41,478 nucleotides of DNA from Chryseobacterium gleum (lineage in GTDB: Bacteria > Bacteroidota > Bacteroidia > UBA10329): the NCBI GenBank assembly GCA_945903645.1, contig CAMDOM010000029.1:1-41478 (forward strand), read 5' to 3'. Shown in pieces: positions 17,417-25,967 of the stretch (positions within the stretch are counted from its first letter, which is position 1; each line of letters opens with the position of its first letter). Both the position numbers and the translations under genes were made by a program. Below the pieces are notes generated by a model that worked only from the letters and a program-made list of their open reading frames with translations, searched no databases and was not told where the DNA came from.

Positions 17417-18270
17417 CTACCTCTTCCCAATCCCTCCTATCACCGGAATCCTGTCCTTCACCAAGCGGTCTACCTCGGCCTGCATAGCGTGCAGCACTTT
17501 CGCGTTCAATTCAGCAATTATTAAAGGGTCATTAGCTGCGTCCTCCGCATATTGACTAGTGTCTATCGGCTCCAACACACTAACCGTAACCTGAGTGGGC
17601 AGCGGCAATCCGAGCGTGGGAAAATGCCCAATGTGCCACCCGAACGGAAACGACCAAAAGACAGGCCATGTATGAATCTTAAAATACTTCTTAAGGCCCG
17701 ACCACTCAGCAAATCGCGACCCAGAAGTGAGCGTAAACACCGATTCTCCTCCACCCACGCCAACCACAGGCACTATCGGCACTCTGGCATTCAACGCCAA
17801 CTTCACATAGCCCGTGTGGCCAAAAAAATCAATTTCATTCCGCTCATAAAAAGGCTTCGCATTGTCCCGATCTCCCGCAGGATAAACCGTCACAGCACAT
17901 CCTTCTCGCAGCGCTTCATGCGCACTTCCTTTTTCCGCATCCAAAATGCCCAACGCATGAAGCGGTAAGCGCAACTTCTCCGCAACTTTATACACAAAAT
18001 CATGCACCAGCGTATACATCGGCCGATGTTCATGATTTGAATGATACTTACACAACCATAAAAACGATTCAGGCATATAATGTATGCCCGTATGGTTGCC
18101 CACTCCCAAAAAAGGCCCGTCAGGAAGTTGTCCAATCCTATAAATTCTGCGCGGTAATACTTCTCCAAAATGGGCAAATACCACTTGGCCACTTTATGCA
18201 CCAAAGCTGGGTCAAAATCTTCTATAAGCCGAAAATCAGCAGAGCCGTTGGGAGTTTTATAACGTGTCAT
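17417..18270 (-). pseudogene. MGAT/PlsC-like lysophospholipid acyltransferase gene with a frameshift
   Basis: The protein is split between two minus-strand frames. The N-terminal 48 codons (18270-18127) end YYRAEFIGLDN; the remainder (from about 18124 to 17417) continues in another frame as LPDGPFLGVGNHTGIHYMPE and runs to IGGIGKR. The family reads GLxN-x-PDGPxLxVGNH without a break, so loss of one base in the TTCCTGACG region (plus-strand 18123-18127, probably a CCC run reduced to CC) explains the split. Restored length is about 284 residues. The NHTG...PE motif and the VYPAGDRD segment (cf. FPGGxRE) fit the monoacylglycerol acyltransferase-like branch of the LPLAT superfamily. A shorter protein from an internal start would lack the N-terminal helix. 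A sequencing error is possible. Confidence 0.75.
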
Positions 18271-18357
18271 ACCGCAAGAATAATCAGGCCGCGCCTACCA
18301 AAACCTGACTTTTGGCATATTCTGACTATCTGGAATCTAGAAAGATGCAAGTTTTGG

Positions 18358-18924
18358 CTAGTGCTCCCCCCACCTGTACCCTTTCAGCTCAAATCCCGCC
18401 AAGGCCAAAGCTCTATCTACCACTGTAAGCGCCAACTCTTCAAAGTTCTTCGGATGGCTATAAAATGATGGACTTGCAGGTGCAATGATAGCCCCAGCCT
18501 CGGTCACTGTCTTCATGTTATTGATGTGAATCAAACTCAAAGGCGTATCACGCGGAAGTAAGATTAGTTTCCTTCGTTCTTTAAGCATTACATCAGCCGC
18601 ACGCGTCATCAAATCGCTCGAAACTCCTGTGGCTATTCGCGCCATGGTGCCCATGCTGCACGGGCATATCAGCATGGCATCGTACCCAGCCGACCCCGAA
18701 GCAAAAGGGGCGAAGAAATCATTTGGAGCATACACTTTAAAGGGCAATTGCTCAAACTCGCGGTTCTTCAATTCATACTCCCAAACATCTTTAGCGTTGG
18801 AACTAAACACAACGCCACAAGTGTCAATTTGGTCGTGCAGCTGTGCCAATCGATCAAACAGCACCTTGGCATAGATGGCTCCACTAGCACCTGTTACACC
18901 CACCACCAACCGATGTTTCTGCAT
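18358..18924 (-). CDS. ubiX: UbiX-family flavin prenyltransferase
   Basis: A 188-residue flavoprotein of the UbiX/Pad1 family, which prenylates FMN to make the cofactor for UbiD-type decarboxylases. The N-terminal VVGVTGASGAIYAKVL is the FMN phosphate-binding loop, and PCSMGTMARIATGVSSDLMTRAADV holds the conserved Ser/Thr and prenyl-phosphate region (ICPCSMGTMA at residues ~92-101). LLPRDTPLSLIHINNM follows near residue 130. The start at ATG 18924 (MQKHRLVVG) is preferred; the upstream ATG at 18951 would add nine residues before the Rossmann strand. The ubiD partner is not in the window. Length is normal. Confidence 0.93.
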   Translation of the reverse strand: MQKHRLVVGVTGASGAIYAKVLFDRLAQLHDQIDTCGVVFSSNAKDVWEYELKNREFEQLPFKVYAPNDFFAPFASGSAGYDAMLICPCSMGTMARIATGVSSDLMTRAADVMLKERRKLILLPRDTPLSLIHINNMKTVTEAGAIIAPASPSFYSHPKNFEELALTVVDRALALAGFELKGYRWGEH

Positions 18925-18992
18925 TATCAATTCTTTAGAAATAGAAACCAATCACACCGCAATTTGTTGCAATAGTTAATAGCCAACCCCGT

Positions 18993-19670
18993 TCATTCCA
19001 AGCTGCGCACACTTTTTTGTTTGCTAGCACCTGCCACGTAGGTAGTCTTAAACCACCATCGCACCGAAAAGGCAAACAGCGAGTTGTATTGCCGTGCCAC
19101 AGGCCAAATAGCCGCAGCCTCTATCCTTTTCACCCGAATAGGAATGGCCGAAATGGCATAACGTGCATTTATTTCCAATCGGCTTTTTAGCAAATAGTAG
19201 CTTAGGCCAACAGCAGCGCCAAAATCAACCCGCTCAAAGGCATTATAGTTGAGGTTTGGAAAATCTCCAAATTGATCCCATTCCTTATAACCCAATAACA
19301 CCGCAATTTGAGGTCCGATTTCTACACTCATATTCTTAATACCCCACCATCTGTACAATACTGGAATTTCCAAATAGTTGAGATTAACTCCTATGTCCGC
19401 AAGATTGTTAGATATTTTCGGCAACTGCCGTGTACCTTTCTGAATAAAGGAAATCTCTAATTGAAGTGTAGATTTTGGAGTAAATCGATAGTCTGTGAAA
19501 GCCCCACCAAAAAACCCAACTTTATTGTAGGAAGAAGGCACACCTTGCTCCAATATGTGACTGCTAATGAGTCCAACATACACTCCGCCACCAAAGCGCT
19601 GGCCATACATCACAAAGGGCAAGCACAGTGTTGTAAGAAGAAAGATTGATGTAGCGCGCCAAAACTTCAT
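18993..19670 (-). CDS. Outer-membrane beta-barrel protein (PorT/OMP_b-brl type)
   Basis: A 225-residue protein with a signal peptide ending near VMYGQ (residues 1-23), then GGGVYVGLISSHI and alternating beta-strands (SKSTLQLEISFIQKG-like, YLEIPVLYRWWGIKNMSVEIGPQIAVLLGY, VDFGAAVGLSYYL, LEINARYAIS). The YLEIPxLxR...GP segment is typical of the eight-stranded PorT-like barrels common in Bacteroidota. It begins 10 bases after the Omp28-like lipoprotein gene, so it is probably the last gene of the leftward TlpA-DUF6029-Omp28 group. Specific function unknown. Confidence 0.8.
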   Translation of the reverse strand: MKFWRATSIFLLTTLCLPFVMYGQRFGGGVYVGLISSHILEQGVPSSYNKVGFFGGAFTDYRFTPKSTLQLEISFIQKGTRQLPKISNNLADIGVNLNYLEIPVLYRWWGIKNMSVEIGPQIAVLLGYKEWDQFGDFPNLNYNAFERVDFGAAVGLSYYLLKSRLEINARYAISAIPIRVKRIEAAAIWPVARQYNSLFAFSVRWWFKTTYVAGASKQKSVRSLE

Positions 19671-19679
19671 GGAGCAAAG

Positions 19680-20690
19680 TTACTCCACAACCGGACGATA
19701 CTCGGCCTGTATCACCTCTTTGGTGTCTTGCCTGTAAATGAAAGCCACCACATTGCAATGGGCATCTCGCCAATCTGGGTTCAATTGCAACGAGTAGCTC
19801 ACATTCACTATTTGCCCAGCGGCAAGATTTCCTGTTCCAACTTGGGTGCCCCAAGTGCCATTGAAGTTCACACGGTGGGCATGATTGTGCACATAACCCG
19901 CTATGTTTTCATCATCCCCAAGCTCATAATCCTTTTGCCAATCTACAATGCTGTCCTCAGTTAGAGCCACAATTATAAAATAAGGGCCATTATTCAAATT
20001 GTTCAATACCGAAATATCTATGCTTGTATTCACCGTACGCGATGCTTCGCTGTAGGTGTTTTGCATGGTGAGAAACGCCTCGGCAGGTAAAGCCAATTCG
20101 GCTGCTACGTGTTCGGCCCACACCGAGCGGTCTTGAGGAAATTGACCAGAAAACGATTTGCGATTTACCAAACCGTTGGGCAATCCCAATGCGCTATTGC
20201 CAAAAGTGGTGTTGTATTCATTTCCCTCAGCTGTTCTATGGTCGGTGGCATAACTGCCGTTTGCGTTGGTTTCGGGCAAAGCAAAAAATCCTGCATGTAT
20301 TGCCATCGGCACCACGCGGTCGCCCCACTGGCATTCCAATTCTTTCAACTTCTCGGCCGCTCGTGGGCAGTTGCCGCAGGTATGACCAGTGTAATCTTCC
20401 ACCAATACCTTCCGCACATTGGCGTAGCTACAATGGCAATCGTTCACCAAAGCTGTAGCGTCATAGTTCGTAGCCGCAGTATCTGTACAGCCTCTAAAAA
20501 GGGATGGGTCGTACACACAAGTTCCATCATCGTGTGTAGCATTGGCGTTATAATTATCGGCCAATGGATTGGTGCAGCCGTAGTAAGGGGCATCCAACAC
20601 ATCGCAAGACGAAATCATTAACAAAACGCCAATGAGTGTCCCAAACAGGGAACTAGTGGTGCGTATGTTTTGAATTTTGAACATGGACAT
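19680..20690 (-). CDS. Omp28-like lipoprotein with two GCTD-type repeats and a CxxC thioredoxin-like domain
   Basis: A 336-residue predicted lipoprotein: signal sequence, then lipobox ISSC with Cys29. Next are two Cys-rich ~28-residue repeats of the type GCTNPLADNYN...DDGTC (residues 38-60 and 67-89; the second is diverged, ending NDCHC). These occur in many surface proteins of marine Bacteroidota. A thioredoxin-like Omp28 domain begins at residue ~92 with YTGHTCGNCP (Cys105, Cys108), and the C-terminal half is beta-rich with a VHNHAHRVNFNG segment. ATG at 20690 is chosen because it lies just past the DUF6029 stop; the longer frame from 20768 would overlap that gene by 70 bases. It is surrounded by other envelope-protein genes in the same direction. 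Confidence 0.8.
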   Translation of the reverse strand: MSMFKIQNIRTTSSLFGTLIGVLLMISSCDVLDAPYYGCTNPLADNYNANATHDDGTCVYDPSLFRGCTDTAATNYDATALVNDCHCSYANVRKVLVEDYTGHTCGNCPRAAEKLKELECQWGDRVVPMAIHAGFFALPETNANGSYATDHRTAEGNEYNTTFGNSALGLPNGLVNRKSFSGQFPQDRSVWAEHVAAELALPAEAFLTMQNTYSEASRTVNTSIDISVLNNLNNGPYFIIVALTEDSIVDWQKDYELGDDENIAGYVHNHAHRVNFNGTWGTQVGTGNLAAGQIVNVSYSLQLNPDWRDAHCNVVAFIYRQDTKEVIQAEYRPVVE

Positions 20691-20695
20691 CCTTT

Positions 20696-22447
20696 TCAAA
20701 AACTTGTGGTTATAGATAGCGATATGCCATTGCTTGCTGGAATGTTGCGGCATATTCCTCCAACGCAAAGAATACCTGCGCGCTGCCTACCATAGCCCAA
20801 GGTTACGCGAGTGGCATTATGGATATATCCAATAAAAATAGAGGGATACACCAATCGCTTTTCTTCCACTTTGTTCCCATAATTATATTGGGCCGAGGCT
20901 GCTACAAACAAATGGGGCGACCATGTATACTCCAACAACGCCATGGCCCAATCGCCTTCGTCTGCCCTGTCTTTTGTGAATAGGCCCTGCACTTCCATTC
21001 GTAAAGCATGCCGGGTGTTTAGGCTGTACGTCAAATCCACAATACCAATGTTGCTATATATGGTACCGTATCCAGCCAAACCCTGCACCACATCCTTGTT
21101 GTAAGCGATATTCAGATAGAGCAAATTGAGCTTAAACTTTGGTGACAATTTCTTGATAATCTCCACATTTATATCTCGGAAATAAAGTTCGCCTGCTTCA
21201 AAAAAAGTGTTGGTATATCCGCTTCCCTCTGCATTGATAGTGTTTTTCAATCCATGCACTTCAGAATAGTTGAGGGCGATGCTCATTCCGTATTTGCCGC
21301 CCAGTTTCGTCTTTTTAGGAATACGGTAATTCACATCTATCTGGAAAGCCCACTCGCCATTGGGCTGTGTGGCATAAGGATACAAACTGGCCGCCAACTG
21401 ATAGGTATGTTGCCTCGTGAGGGCTGGCAGGTAATTCATGTTGAGGTTGAAGCCCGTTGCCGCACGATCTGAACGAAAATCCATGTTGTCGATACGTTTA
21501 GCGCTCACCACAACCCCCAAACCTTTTTGCGAGTATGCCAACGTGGCTAAAAGTCCTGACCCAGGATTGAAATTCCTACGTTGCGAGCCGTTTACGAATA
21601 AAGTATTGGTGGCCTGTGGGTCGTTTATTTTATTGACGTATTCCCCATTCAAACTCCATTTTTTATACTGAAAGTTGCCGCGAACCGCCCATGCGCCCAC
21701 ATTTTCTGGAAGTTCAAAGTCGGGGTCGTTGTCTTCTTGATACTTACTTACAAAACTGCCTCCTACCGTAACTCTTAGTCCTTTATCGGCCAATGATTTG
21801 AACGTTTCATTAATGGCAATTTCTCCATCAAAACCACGCACAATTCCATCTCCAGTGGTAAAAAATGAGCGTTGTTTCCCAATTACCGCCTTGAGGTAAA
21901 CGCCTCCCAAAACATGGGCTTTTACACGAGCTCCATCTATGGCATTATCGAAGCCCAATCCGCGCTCTTCATAAGCCCGCATTATCATTCCAGAGCCAAA
22001 CTGCTCGTAGAAATTTCCTACCGTAATGCTTAGAAAATCGGCATCGAAACTGGCATAGCGATACGTAATTCCTTGCCCTTTGTAGCGCGCATCAAATCCC
22101 TGTAAGGCGTTGAGGTAATTCTCATAACGCACGCCAACCGTGAATTTCCCTTTGGTATAAATGAGGTTGGTAAACCCGTTCATCAATAGCTTTTCTGGAA
22201 CGGGAAGAGCTCCAATTGCCGAATCGGGATTGTAATATTGCGCATCGAATTGGAGATTTCCGTGAATCTCGCCCCACTTGCCCTTCTCTTTGTCTTTGTC
22301 CTTTTTGGCGGTTGCGGTGGAGTCTTGACTCTGAGCCGAGGAAACCGAAACAATGCCCATAATGAAGACCACAGTTAGACCAATTATTTTGACCTGTTTG
22401 GTTCTATTTGAAGAACCTTCGCTGAAGGGATTGCGCACCAAACTCAT
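20696..22447 (-). CDS. DUF6029-family outer-membrane beta-barrel protein
   Basis: A 583-residue protein: a long n-region, a hydrophobic stretch (residues ~21-35) ending SVSSAQ, a Lys-rich linker (KKDKDKEKGK), then a barrel of many short strands alternating hydrophobic and polar residues (GEIHGNLQFDAQYYNPDS, YRYASFDADFLSITVGNFYEQFGSGM, RHALRMEVQGLF, SHLFVAASAQYNYGN-like). The FYEQFGSGMIMRAYEERGLG segment near residue 150 is characteristic of the DUF6029 family, which has no assigned function. The start codon overlaps the stop of the TlpA-like gene by four bases, so translation is coupled and the two products are likely to act in the same compartment. Confidence 0.78.
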   Translation of the reverse strand: MSLVRNPFSEGSSNRTKQVKIIGLTVVFIMGIVSVSSAQSQDSTATAKKDKDKEKGKWGEIHGNLQFDAQYYNPDSAIGALPVPEKLLMNGFTNLIYTKGKFTVGVRYENYLNALQGFDARYKGQGITYRYASFDADFLSITVGNFYEQFGSGMIMRAYEERGLGFDNAIDGARVKAHVLGGVYLKAVIGKQRSFFTTGDGIVRGFDGEIAINETFKSLADKGLRVTVGGSFVSKYQEDNDPDFELPENVGAWAVRGNFQYKKWSLNGEYVNKINDPQATNTLFVNGSQRRNFNPGSGLLATLAYSQKGLGVVVSAKRIDNMDFRSDRAATGFNLNMNYLPALTRQHTYQLAASLYPYATQPNGEWAFQIDVNYRIPKKTKLGGKYGMSIALNYSEVHGLKNTINAEGSGYTNTFFEAGELYFRDINVEIIKKLSPKFKLNLLYLNIAYNKDVVQGLAGYGTIYSNIGIVDLTYSLNTRHALRMEVQGLFTKDRADEGDWAMALLEYTWSPHLFVAASAQYNYGNKVEEKRLVYPSIFIGYIHNATRVTLGYGRQRAGILCVGGICRNIPASNGISLSITTSF

Positions 22448-22953
22448 TTTCTACCTACCAATTCCTTCACTTTACTATACAAGTACTGCTCATCGCCAGG
22501 GGCATATGAATTGTGCTGATAAACAACCTCTTTGGCGCCATTGAATAGAAAAGTATGAGGCACAGTATTCACGTTCATGGCGCGCTTCAAGTCGCCATTT
22601 GGGTCCAGATACACTTCAAAATCCCAATCCTTTCCATTCACAAATGGCTGTACTTTCGATGTGTTTCGTGCATCATCAATAGAAATGGCAATCACTTTAA
22701 CTCCAGTTTCTTCCTGCCATTCGTCATACGTTTCGGCAATGGTGCTCAATTCCAATACACAGGGTTTGCACCAGGTAGCCCAAAAACTCACAATCATGGG
22801 TTTGCCATCATTGTTAAGTTCATCTGTGTTTATGCTGTTGCCGTCAATGGCTTTTATGGTAACCGATGGAAGCTGCCAATCTTTTTTAGCAATTTGAGCG
22901 TGTGCAGATACACTCAAGCATAGCATCAACAGGGTAAAAAGTGTCTCTCTCAT
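22444..22953 (-). CDS. TlpA-like periplasmic thiol-disulfide oxidoreductase
   Basis: A 169-residue exported thioredoxin-fold protein. The signal peptide ends SVSAHAQ at residue 20; the active site is WATWCKPC with Cys62 and Cys65, followed by a VIAISIDD strand and the cis-Pro loop TVPHTFLFNG. It resembles TlpA/ResA-type reductases that keep envelope thiols reduced. ATG at 22953 gives a standard signal peptide; the upstream ATG at 23004 would add 17 hydrophobic residues and lie within the terminator hairpin of the preceding gene. It is coupled to a DUF6029 barrel gene and precedes an Omp28-type CxxC lipoprotein, which suggests a role in their disulfide state. Confidence 0.9.
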   Translation of the reverse strand: MRETLFTLLMLCLSVSAHAQIAKKDWQLPSVTIKAIDGNSINTDELNNDGKPMIVSFWATWCKPCVLELSTIAETYDEWQEETGVKVIAISIDDARNTSKVQPFVNGKDWDFEVYLDPNGDLKRAMNVNTVPHTFLFNGAKEVVYQHNSYAPGDEQYLYSKVKELVGRK

Positions 22954-22971
22954 TGTACCTGCGAAAGTGAA

Positions 22972-23016
22972 TAAAAAAAGCCGCAGAAAGAAAACGAGTT
23001 TCAATCCACGGCTTTT
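22972..23016 (-). terminator. Terminator downstream of the large T9SS Omp28-like gene
   Basis: On the minus strand AAAAGCCG pairs with CGGCTTTT (23016-23009 with 22983-22976), an 8-bp stem with a 25-base loop that has some internal pairing, followed by a run of T. It lies 17 bases past the stop at 23033. Confidence 0.65.
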
Positions 23017-23032
23017 CGGTTATTCGTTGTGA

Positions 23033-24820
23033 TTATTTACTGATGCTGATACGCGAAGTTTGTTGCTGACCACCTACTGTAAGCGTTACCAAATACATGC
23101 CAGAAGCGAAGCCTTCGGAAGAAAGTTTCAAATTGTGCTCTCCAGCTGCCATTTGACCCATTTCACGGTTCAAAACCGACTTACCTAAAACATTATATAC
23201 ACTTAAGGCCACCTTGGTGTTTTGAGCCAATTGGAAGCGTACAGTTGCATCTAAGGCAAATGGATTTGGGTAAACAGAAAGGCCGCTTAGAATTTCAACC
23301 TCTTCTATTCCTACGCCATCTCCTACATTGAAGGGCTTCAATTCTTGAGCGCCAAAGCTTGCTCCAGTAAGCACATTACCATTATTATCGCTTATCGTAT
23401 ATGAGCCATTGCCATAATTACAGCACATTCCATCGCCAAATCCATCATTGATAATAAACTCGTAGCAACCTAACTCAAGGGTGAAATCTTCGGTGAAAGT
23501 CTGTCCTCCGCTCACATTGGTATATGGGCCACCCGAACCAATTGTGTTTCCATTCGATCCTTTCAATAACCACGAAGTCTCGCTGCCATAGTTATCCGTT
23601 TTTATAGTAATGGTAACTTCCGAGTTGGAGTTTTTTGCAGGAAGAAACTCAACCAATTGAATGTCATTGCTAATTAATTGATCGCCTTGTCCATTTGGAT
23701 TCACAGTATGTATCCATAATGTATTGGTTGGTATTGACGAGAAAGTAATGTTTGGAAGGCTTACTACTTCAGTTTGGCCCGTTGTTAAGCTTCCTGTCCA
23801 TTCGTATGTCGAGACACTTCCAGCATTTACCGAGTACAAAATATCCAAGCTGGTCATCGTTTCATTCCCGAAATTTTGAATGGTTACTGATGATTCTAAC
23901 TCATTACCACAGACATACTCTGGAACAGAAACTATATAAGGCAAAGCATCATAGGCGTTTGCAGATACCAAAGTCAGTTCAGCCATGTCTCCAGTAATAA
24001 TATCCTTATTTCCTTCAGCGATAAATACAGAAACTTCTAAATCCGCTACTTTGATTGGAATTTCATGCAAATCAGCTGGAATATCCCAAGTATATGTGTC
24101 GGTGAAAAACGACCCTGCGCTCGTGTTTGAAATAGTAGCGCCCCACTGTCCAGTTAGAAAATGCCGCAGCATATGCTTGTGATTGTACTTGCCATTGGGA
24201 AGGATTTGTGAAGGATTTGCGGACGCTCCAGTTTGATTGCTTTCCAAGTTGTTTTCAGTGACAGCTACTGTCAATTTATTAGTTGCCGTAGCACTATTTC
24301 CAGTGTAATAGGCCTCAACCACCACCGTTAGGGTGCGCCCCACCATGTCAATGGTAGCGCGTGCAGCAACATTTACAGGAGAAGACTCATCAAGTATTTG
24401 GTTTGCTGCACCAGTCCAATCACCACGACTCATCGCAATTGCATTGGTGCCGCATGGTTGGTTGTTGTTATCCGTTTGTGACAGACCAGGGAAATATTGT
24501 CTATTTACAGTTCCAGCAGGATAACCACACAAACCAGACTGCCCTGCTAATGCCGTACCAAAGGCAGTTCGGAAATCAGGCTCGCCTGCATCTGGTGTAG
24601 CATAGCCGCCAACATGCACATTAATCAAAACAACATCGTTAGGATTAGCGTCATGCAATAGTTGTGCAAGCCTATGTCCATCTGGACAAAATGTGCAATG
24701 AATTCCTGTAAACTCTTCCAAAACAGCATTGCGGTTTTCAGGAACAGTACTTACAAAAGTTTGTGCGCACAACGAAAAGCCAGCAAGAGTTAAAGAAAAT
24801 AAAAGTGTAAGTTTCTTCAT
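23033..24820 (-). CDS. T9SS-exported Omp28-like protein with C-terminal sorting domain
   Basis: A 595-residue secreted protein. The signal peptide ends SLCAQ (residue 20). An Omp28/thioredoxin-like domain follows, with TGIHCTFCPDGH (Cys42, Cys45). A beta-sandwich middle part comes next, then at residues ~395-490 a module with TDNYGSETSW and GCYEFIINDGFGDGMCC, a repeat seen in many Bacteroidota surface proteins. The C-terminal ~85 residues are a T9SS type A sorting domain (SVYPNPF, then VYNVLGKSV, GMYLVTLTVGG, ending in SRISISK). It should be exported across the outer membrane and attached or released by the PorU machinery. A TAATTTTG element at 24860-24853 is the likely promoter, and a terminator follows the gene, so it is probably monocistronic. 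Confidence 0.9.
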   Translation of the reverse strand: MKKLTLLFSLTLAGFSLCAQTFVSTVPENRNAVLEEFTGIHCTFCPDGHRLAQLLHDANPNDVVLINVHVGGYATPDAGEPDFRTAFGTALAGQSGLCGYPAGTVNRQYFPGLSQTDNNNQPCGTNAIAMSRGDWTGAANQILDESSPVNVAARATIDMVGRTLTVVVEAYYTGNSATATNKLTVAVTENNLESNQTGASANPSQILPNGKYNHKHMLRHFLTGQWGATISNTSAGSFFTDTYTWDIPADLHEIPIKVADLEVSVFIAEGNKDIITGDMAELTLVSANAYDALPYIVSVPEYVCGNELESSVTIQNFGNETMTSLDILYSVNAGSVSTYEWTGSLTTGQTEVVSLPNITFSSIPTNTLWIHTVNPNGQGDQLISNDIQLVEFLPAKNSNSEVTITIKTDNYGSETSWLLKGSNGNTIGSGGPYTNVSGGQTFTEDFTLELGCYEFIINDGFGDGMCCNYGNGSYTISDNNGNVLTGASFGAQELKPFNVGDGVGIEEVEILSGLSVYPNPFALDATVRFQLAQNTKVALSVYNVLGKSVLNREMGQMAAGEHNLKLSSEGFASGMYLVTLTVGGQQQTSRISISK

Positions 24821-24852
24821 GTTAATAATGAGTTATTCAAATAAATGAACGT

Positions 24853-24860
24853 CAAAATTA
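24853..24860 (-). promoter_or_regulatory. Bacteroidota -7 element (TAATTTTG) for the T9SS Omp28-like gene
   Basis: An exact TAnnTTTG match on the minus strand, 32 bases before the ATG, giving a leader of about 26 bases. The MITE-like element begins only 31 bases further upstream, so no -33 motif at normal distance is visible. Confidence 0.4.
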
Positions 24861-24890
24861 AGAAAATAAAATAGCGCGTTACGTTTCGAA

Positions 24891-25057
24891 CGGGATTCCT
24901 CAGGGGCAACGTATCAAAATTTCAGCAACCACGGGATATGCAGTAAAATCAGGGTTTTCATTTTTGTCCCCATCCAGAATCCCCAAGTTTTAAAGAACCT
25001 GAATCCCATTGTTTACAGGGGATTCAGATTTTGATGCGTTGCCCCTGCGGGATTCCT
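24891..25057. mobile_element. MITE-like non-coding element with 20-bp inverted repeats and 10-bp target duplication
   Basis: The 147-bp core (24901-25047) is bounded by terminal inverted repeats starting CAGGGGCAACG (24901-24920 against the complement of 25028-25047, 19 of 20 matching). Immediately outside both repeats is the identical 10-bp direct repeat CGGGATTCCT (24891-24900 and 25048-25057), as expected of a target-site duplication. Inside the right end, CTGAATCCC (24999-25007) pairs perfectly with GGGATTCAG (25019-25027), directly abutting the right repeat. There is no coding capacity. It sits between the divergent promoters of two T9SS genes. A 9-12 bp duplication with ~20-bp ends resembles some IS4-type elements, but the parent transposon is not identifiable from the window. 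Confidence 0.75.
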
Positions 25058-25114
25058 GCGAAATACATGTAACAATATAATTGTACCTTTATCACGAATT
25101 AAAAACACCGTCTC

Positions 25115-25819
25115 ATGGTAAAATCTTTACTCCCACTAGCACTTGCGTTCACTGCCACTAGCGCACTGGCTCAAAGTAGTCTATCAATAGTGACTATAGA
25201 GCGCGAAGTTTGGGGCAATACCACTTCGTCAATCATACAATCAAATGCCGCGGTAGAAAACATTAGTGACCAGTCCATTTCAGTCAAAGTGAGTTCCGAG
25301 GAAATTTCTGTGGTAGCAGGAACGCTTAATTATTTCTGTTGGGCGCAATGCTACGAGCCAGGAGTTACTGTGTCTCCTACGGCCGTTACTATTGAGCCAG
25401 GACAGCGAATTGATTCCTTTTATGGAGACTACAAGCCCCAAGGTCAGGCGGGAATTACCACCATGAAATACTGTTTTTTCAACGTGGCTAATGAAGCCGA
25501 TTCGGTGTGTGGCATTGTTCGATTCAATGCAACACCTGTTGGAATCCAAGATGTTGCTAATAGTTCAACCCCAGGTATTTCTGATGCATTTCCTAACCCA
25601 GCAGTTGGAGAAATGACCTTTAGCTATGCAACTGGCGGAGGAATAGGACACTTGGATATTTACTCCATGTTGGGCAGCAAAGTAAAATCAGTACGGCTAC
25701 CAGAGCTTTCTGGAAAAGCCAAAGTGAATATAGAATCGCTCACAGCAGGCATGTATTTCTACCGTCTGAATGTGAATGGAAAAGACATCCAAACTCGAAA
25801 GTTAATTATTTCGAAGTAG
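25115..25819 (+). CDS. Small secreted protein with T9SS type A sorting domain
   Basis: A 234-residue protein: signal peptide ending SALAQ (residue 20), a ~125-residue beta-rich domain with four Cys (FCWAQCYEPG, YCFFN, DSVCGIVRF), a short linker, and a ~75-residue T9SS sorting domain (AFPNPAVGEMTFSY, LDIYSMLGSKV, GMYFYRLNVNG, ending TRKLIISK). The N-terminal domain resembles the beta-sandwich found in many small T9SS cargo proteins; its target is unknown. Divergent from the other T9SS gene with the MITE-like element between them. A near-consensus TACCTTTA at 25084-25091 could be the -7 promoter element. A terminator follows the gene. Confidence 0.85.
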   Translation: MVKSLLPLALAFTATSALAQSSLSIVTIEREVWGNTTSSIIQSNAAVENISDQSISVKVSSEEISVVAGTLNYFCWAQCYEPGVTVSPTAVTIEPGQRIDSFYGDYKPQGQAGITTMKYCFFNVANEADSVCGIVRFNATPVGIQDVANSSTPGISDAFPNPAVGEMTFSYATGGGIGHLDIYSMLGSKVKSVRLPELSGKAKVNIESLTAGMYFYRLNVNGKDIQTRKLIISK

Positions 25820-25839
25820 GCCAATAGCCTATAAAAAAG

Positions 25840-25871
25840 AAGGTCGAAACATTCCTGTCTCGGCCTTTTTT
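25840..25871 (+). terminator. Rho-independent terminator after the small T9SS gene
   Basis: AAGGTCGA (25840-25847) pairs with TCGGCCTT (25860-25867), one G-U pair, 12-base loop, followed by a T-run through 25871. It separates the T9SS gene from the histidine kinase gene. Confidence 0.75.
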
Positions 25872-25955
25872 GTTTACATCAATTGGACTTTAAGAGGCGA
25901 ATTCCACAATTCAACTTCTTAAAATCCATTGCCTCCATCATCCCCAAATTTCATG

Positions 25956-25963
25956 TAGGTTTG
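25956..25963 (+). promoter_or_regulatory. Bacteroidota -7 element (TAGGTTTG) right before the PAS kinase ATG
   Basis: An exact TAnnTTTG match ending four bases before the ATG at 25968. With usual spacing transcription would start at or within a base or two of the ATG, so the transcript may be leaderless. A TTG at 25929-25931 is a possible -33 element with a 24-base spacer. Confidence 0.45.
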
Positions 25964-25967
25964 AAGT

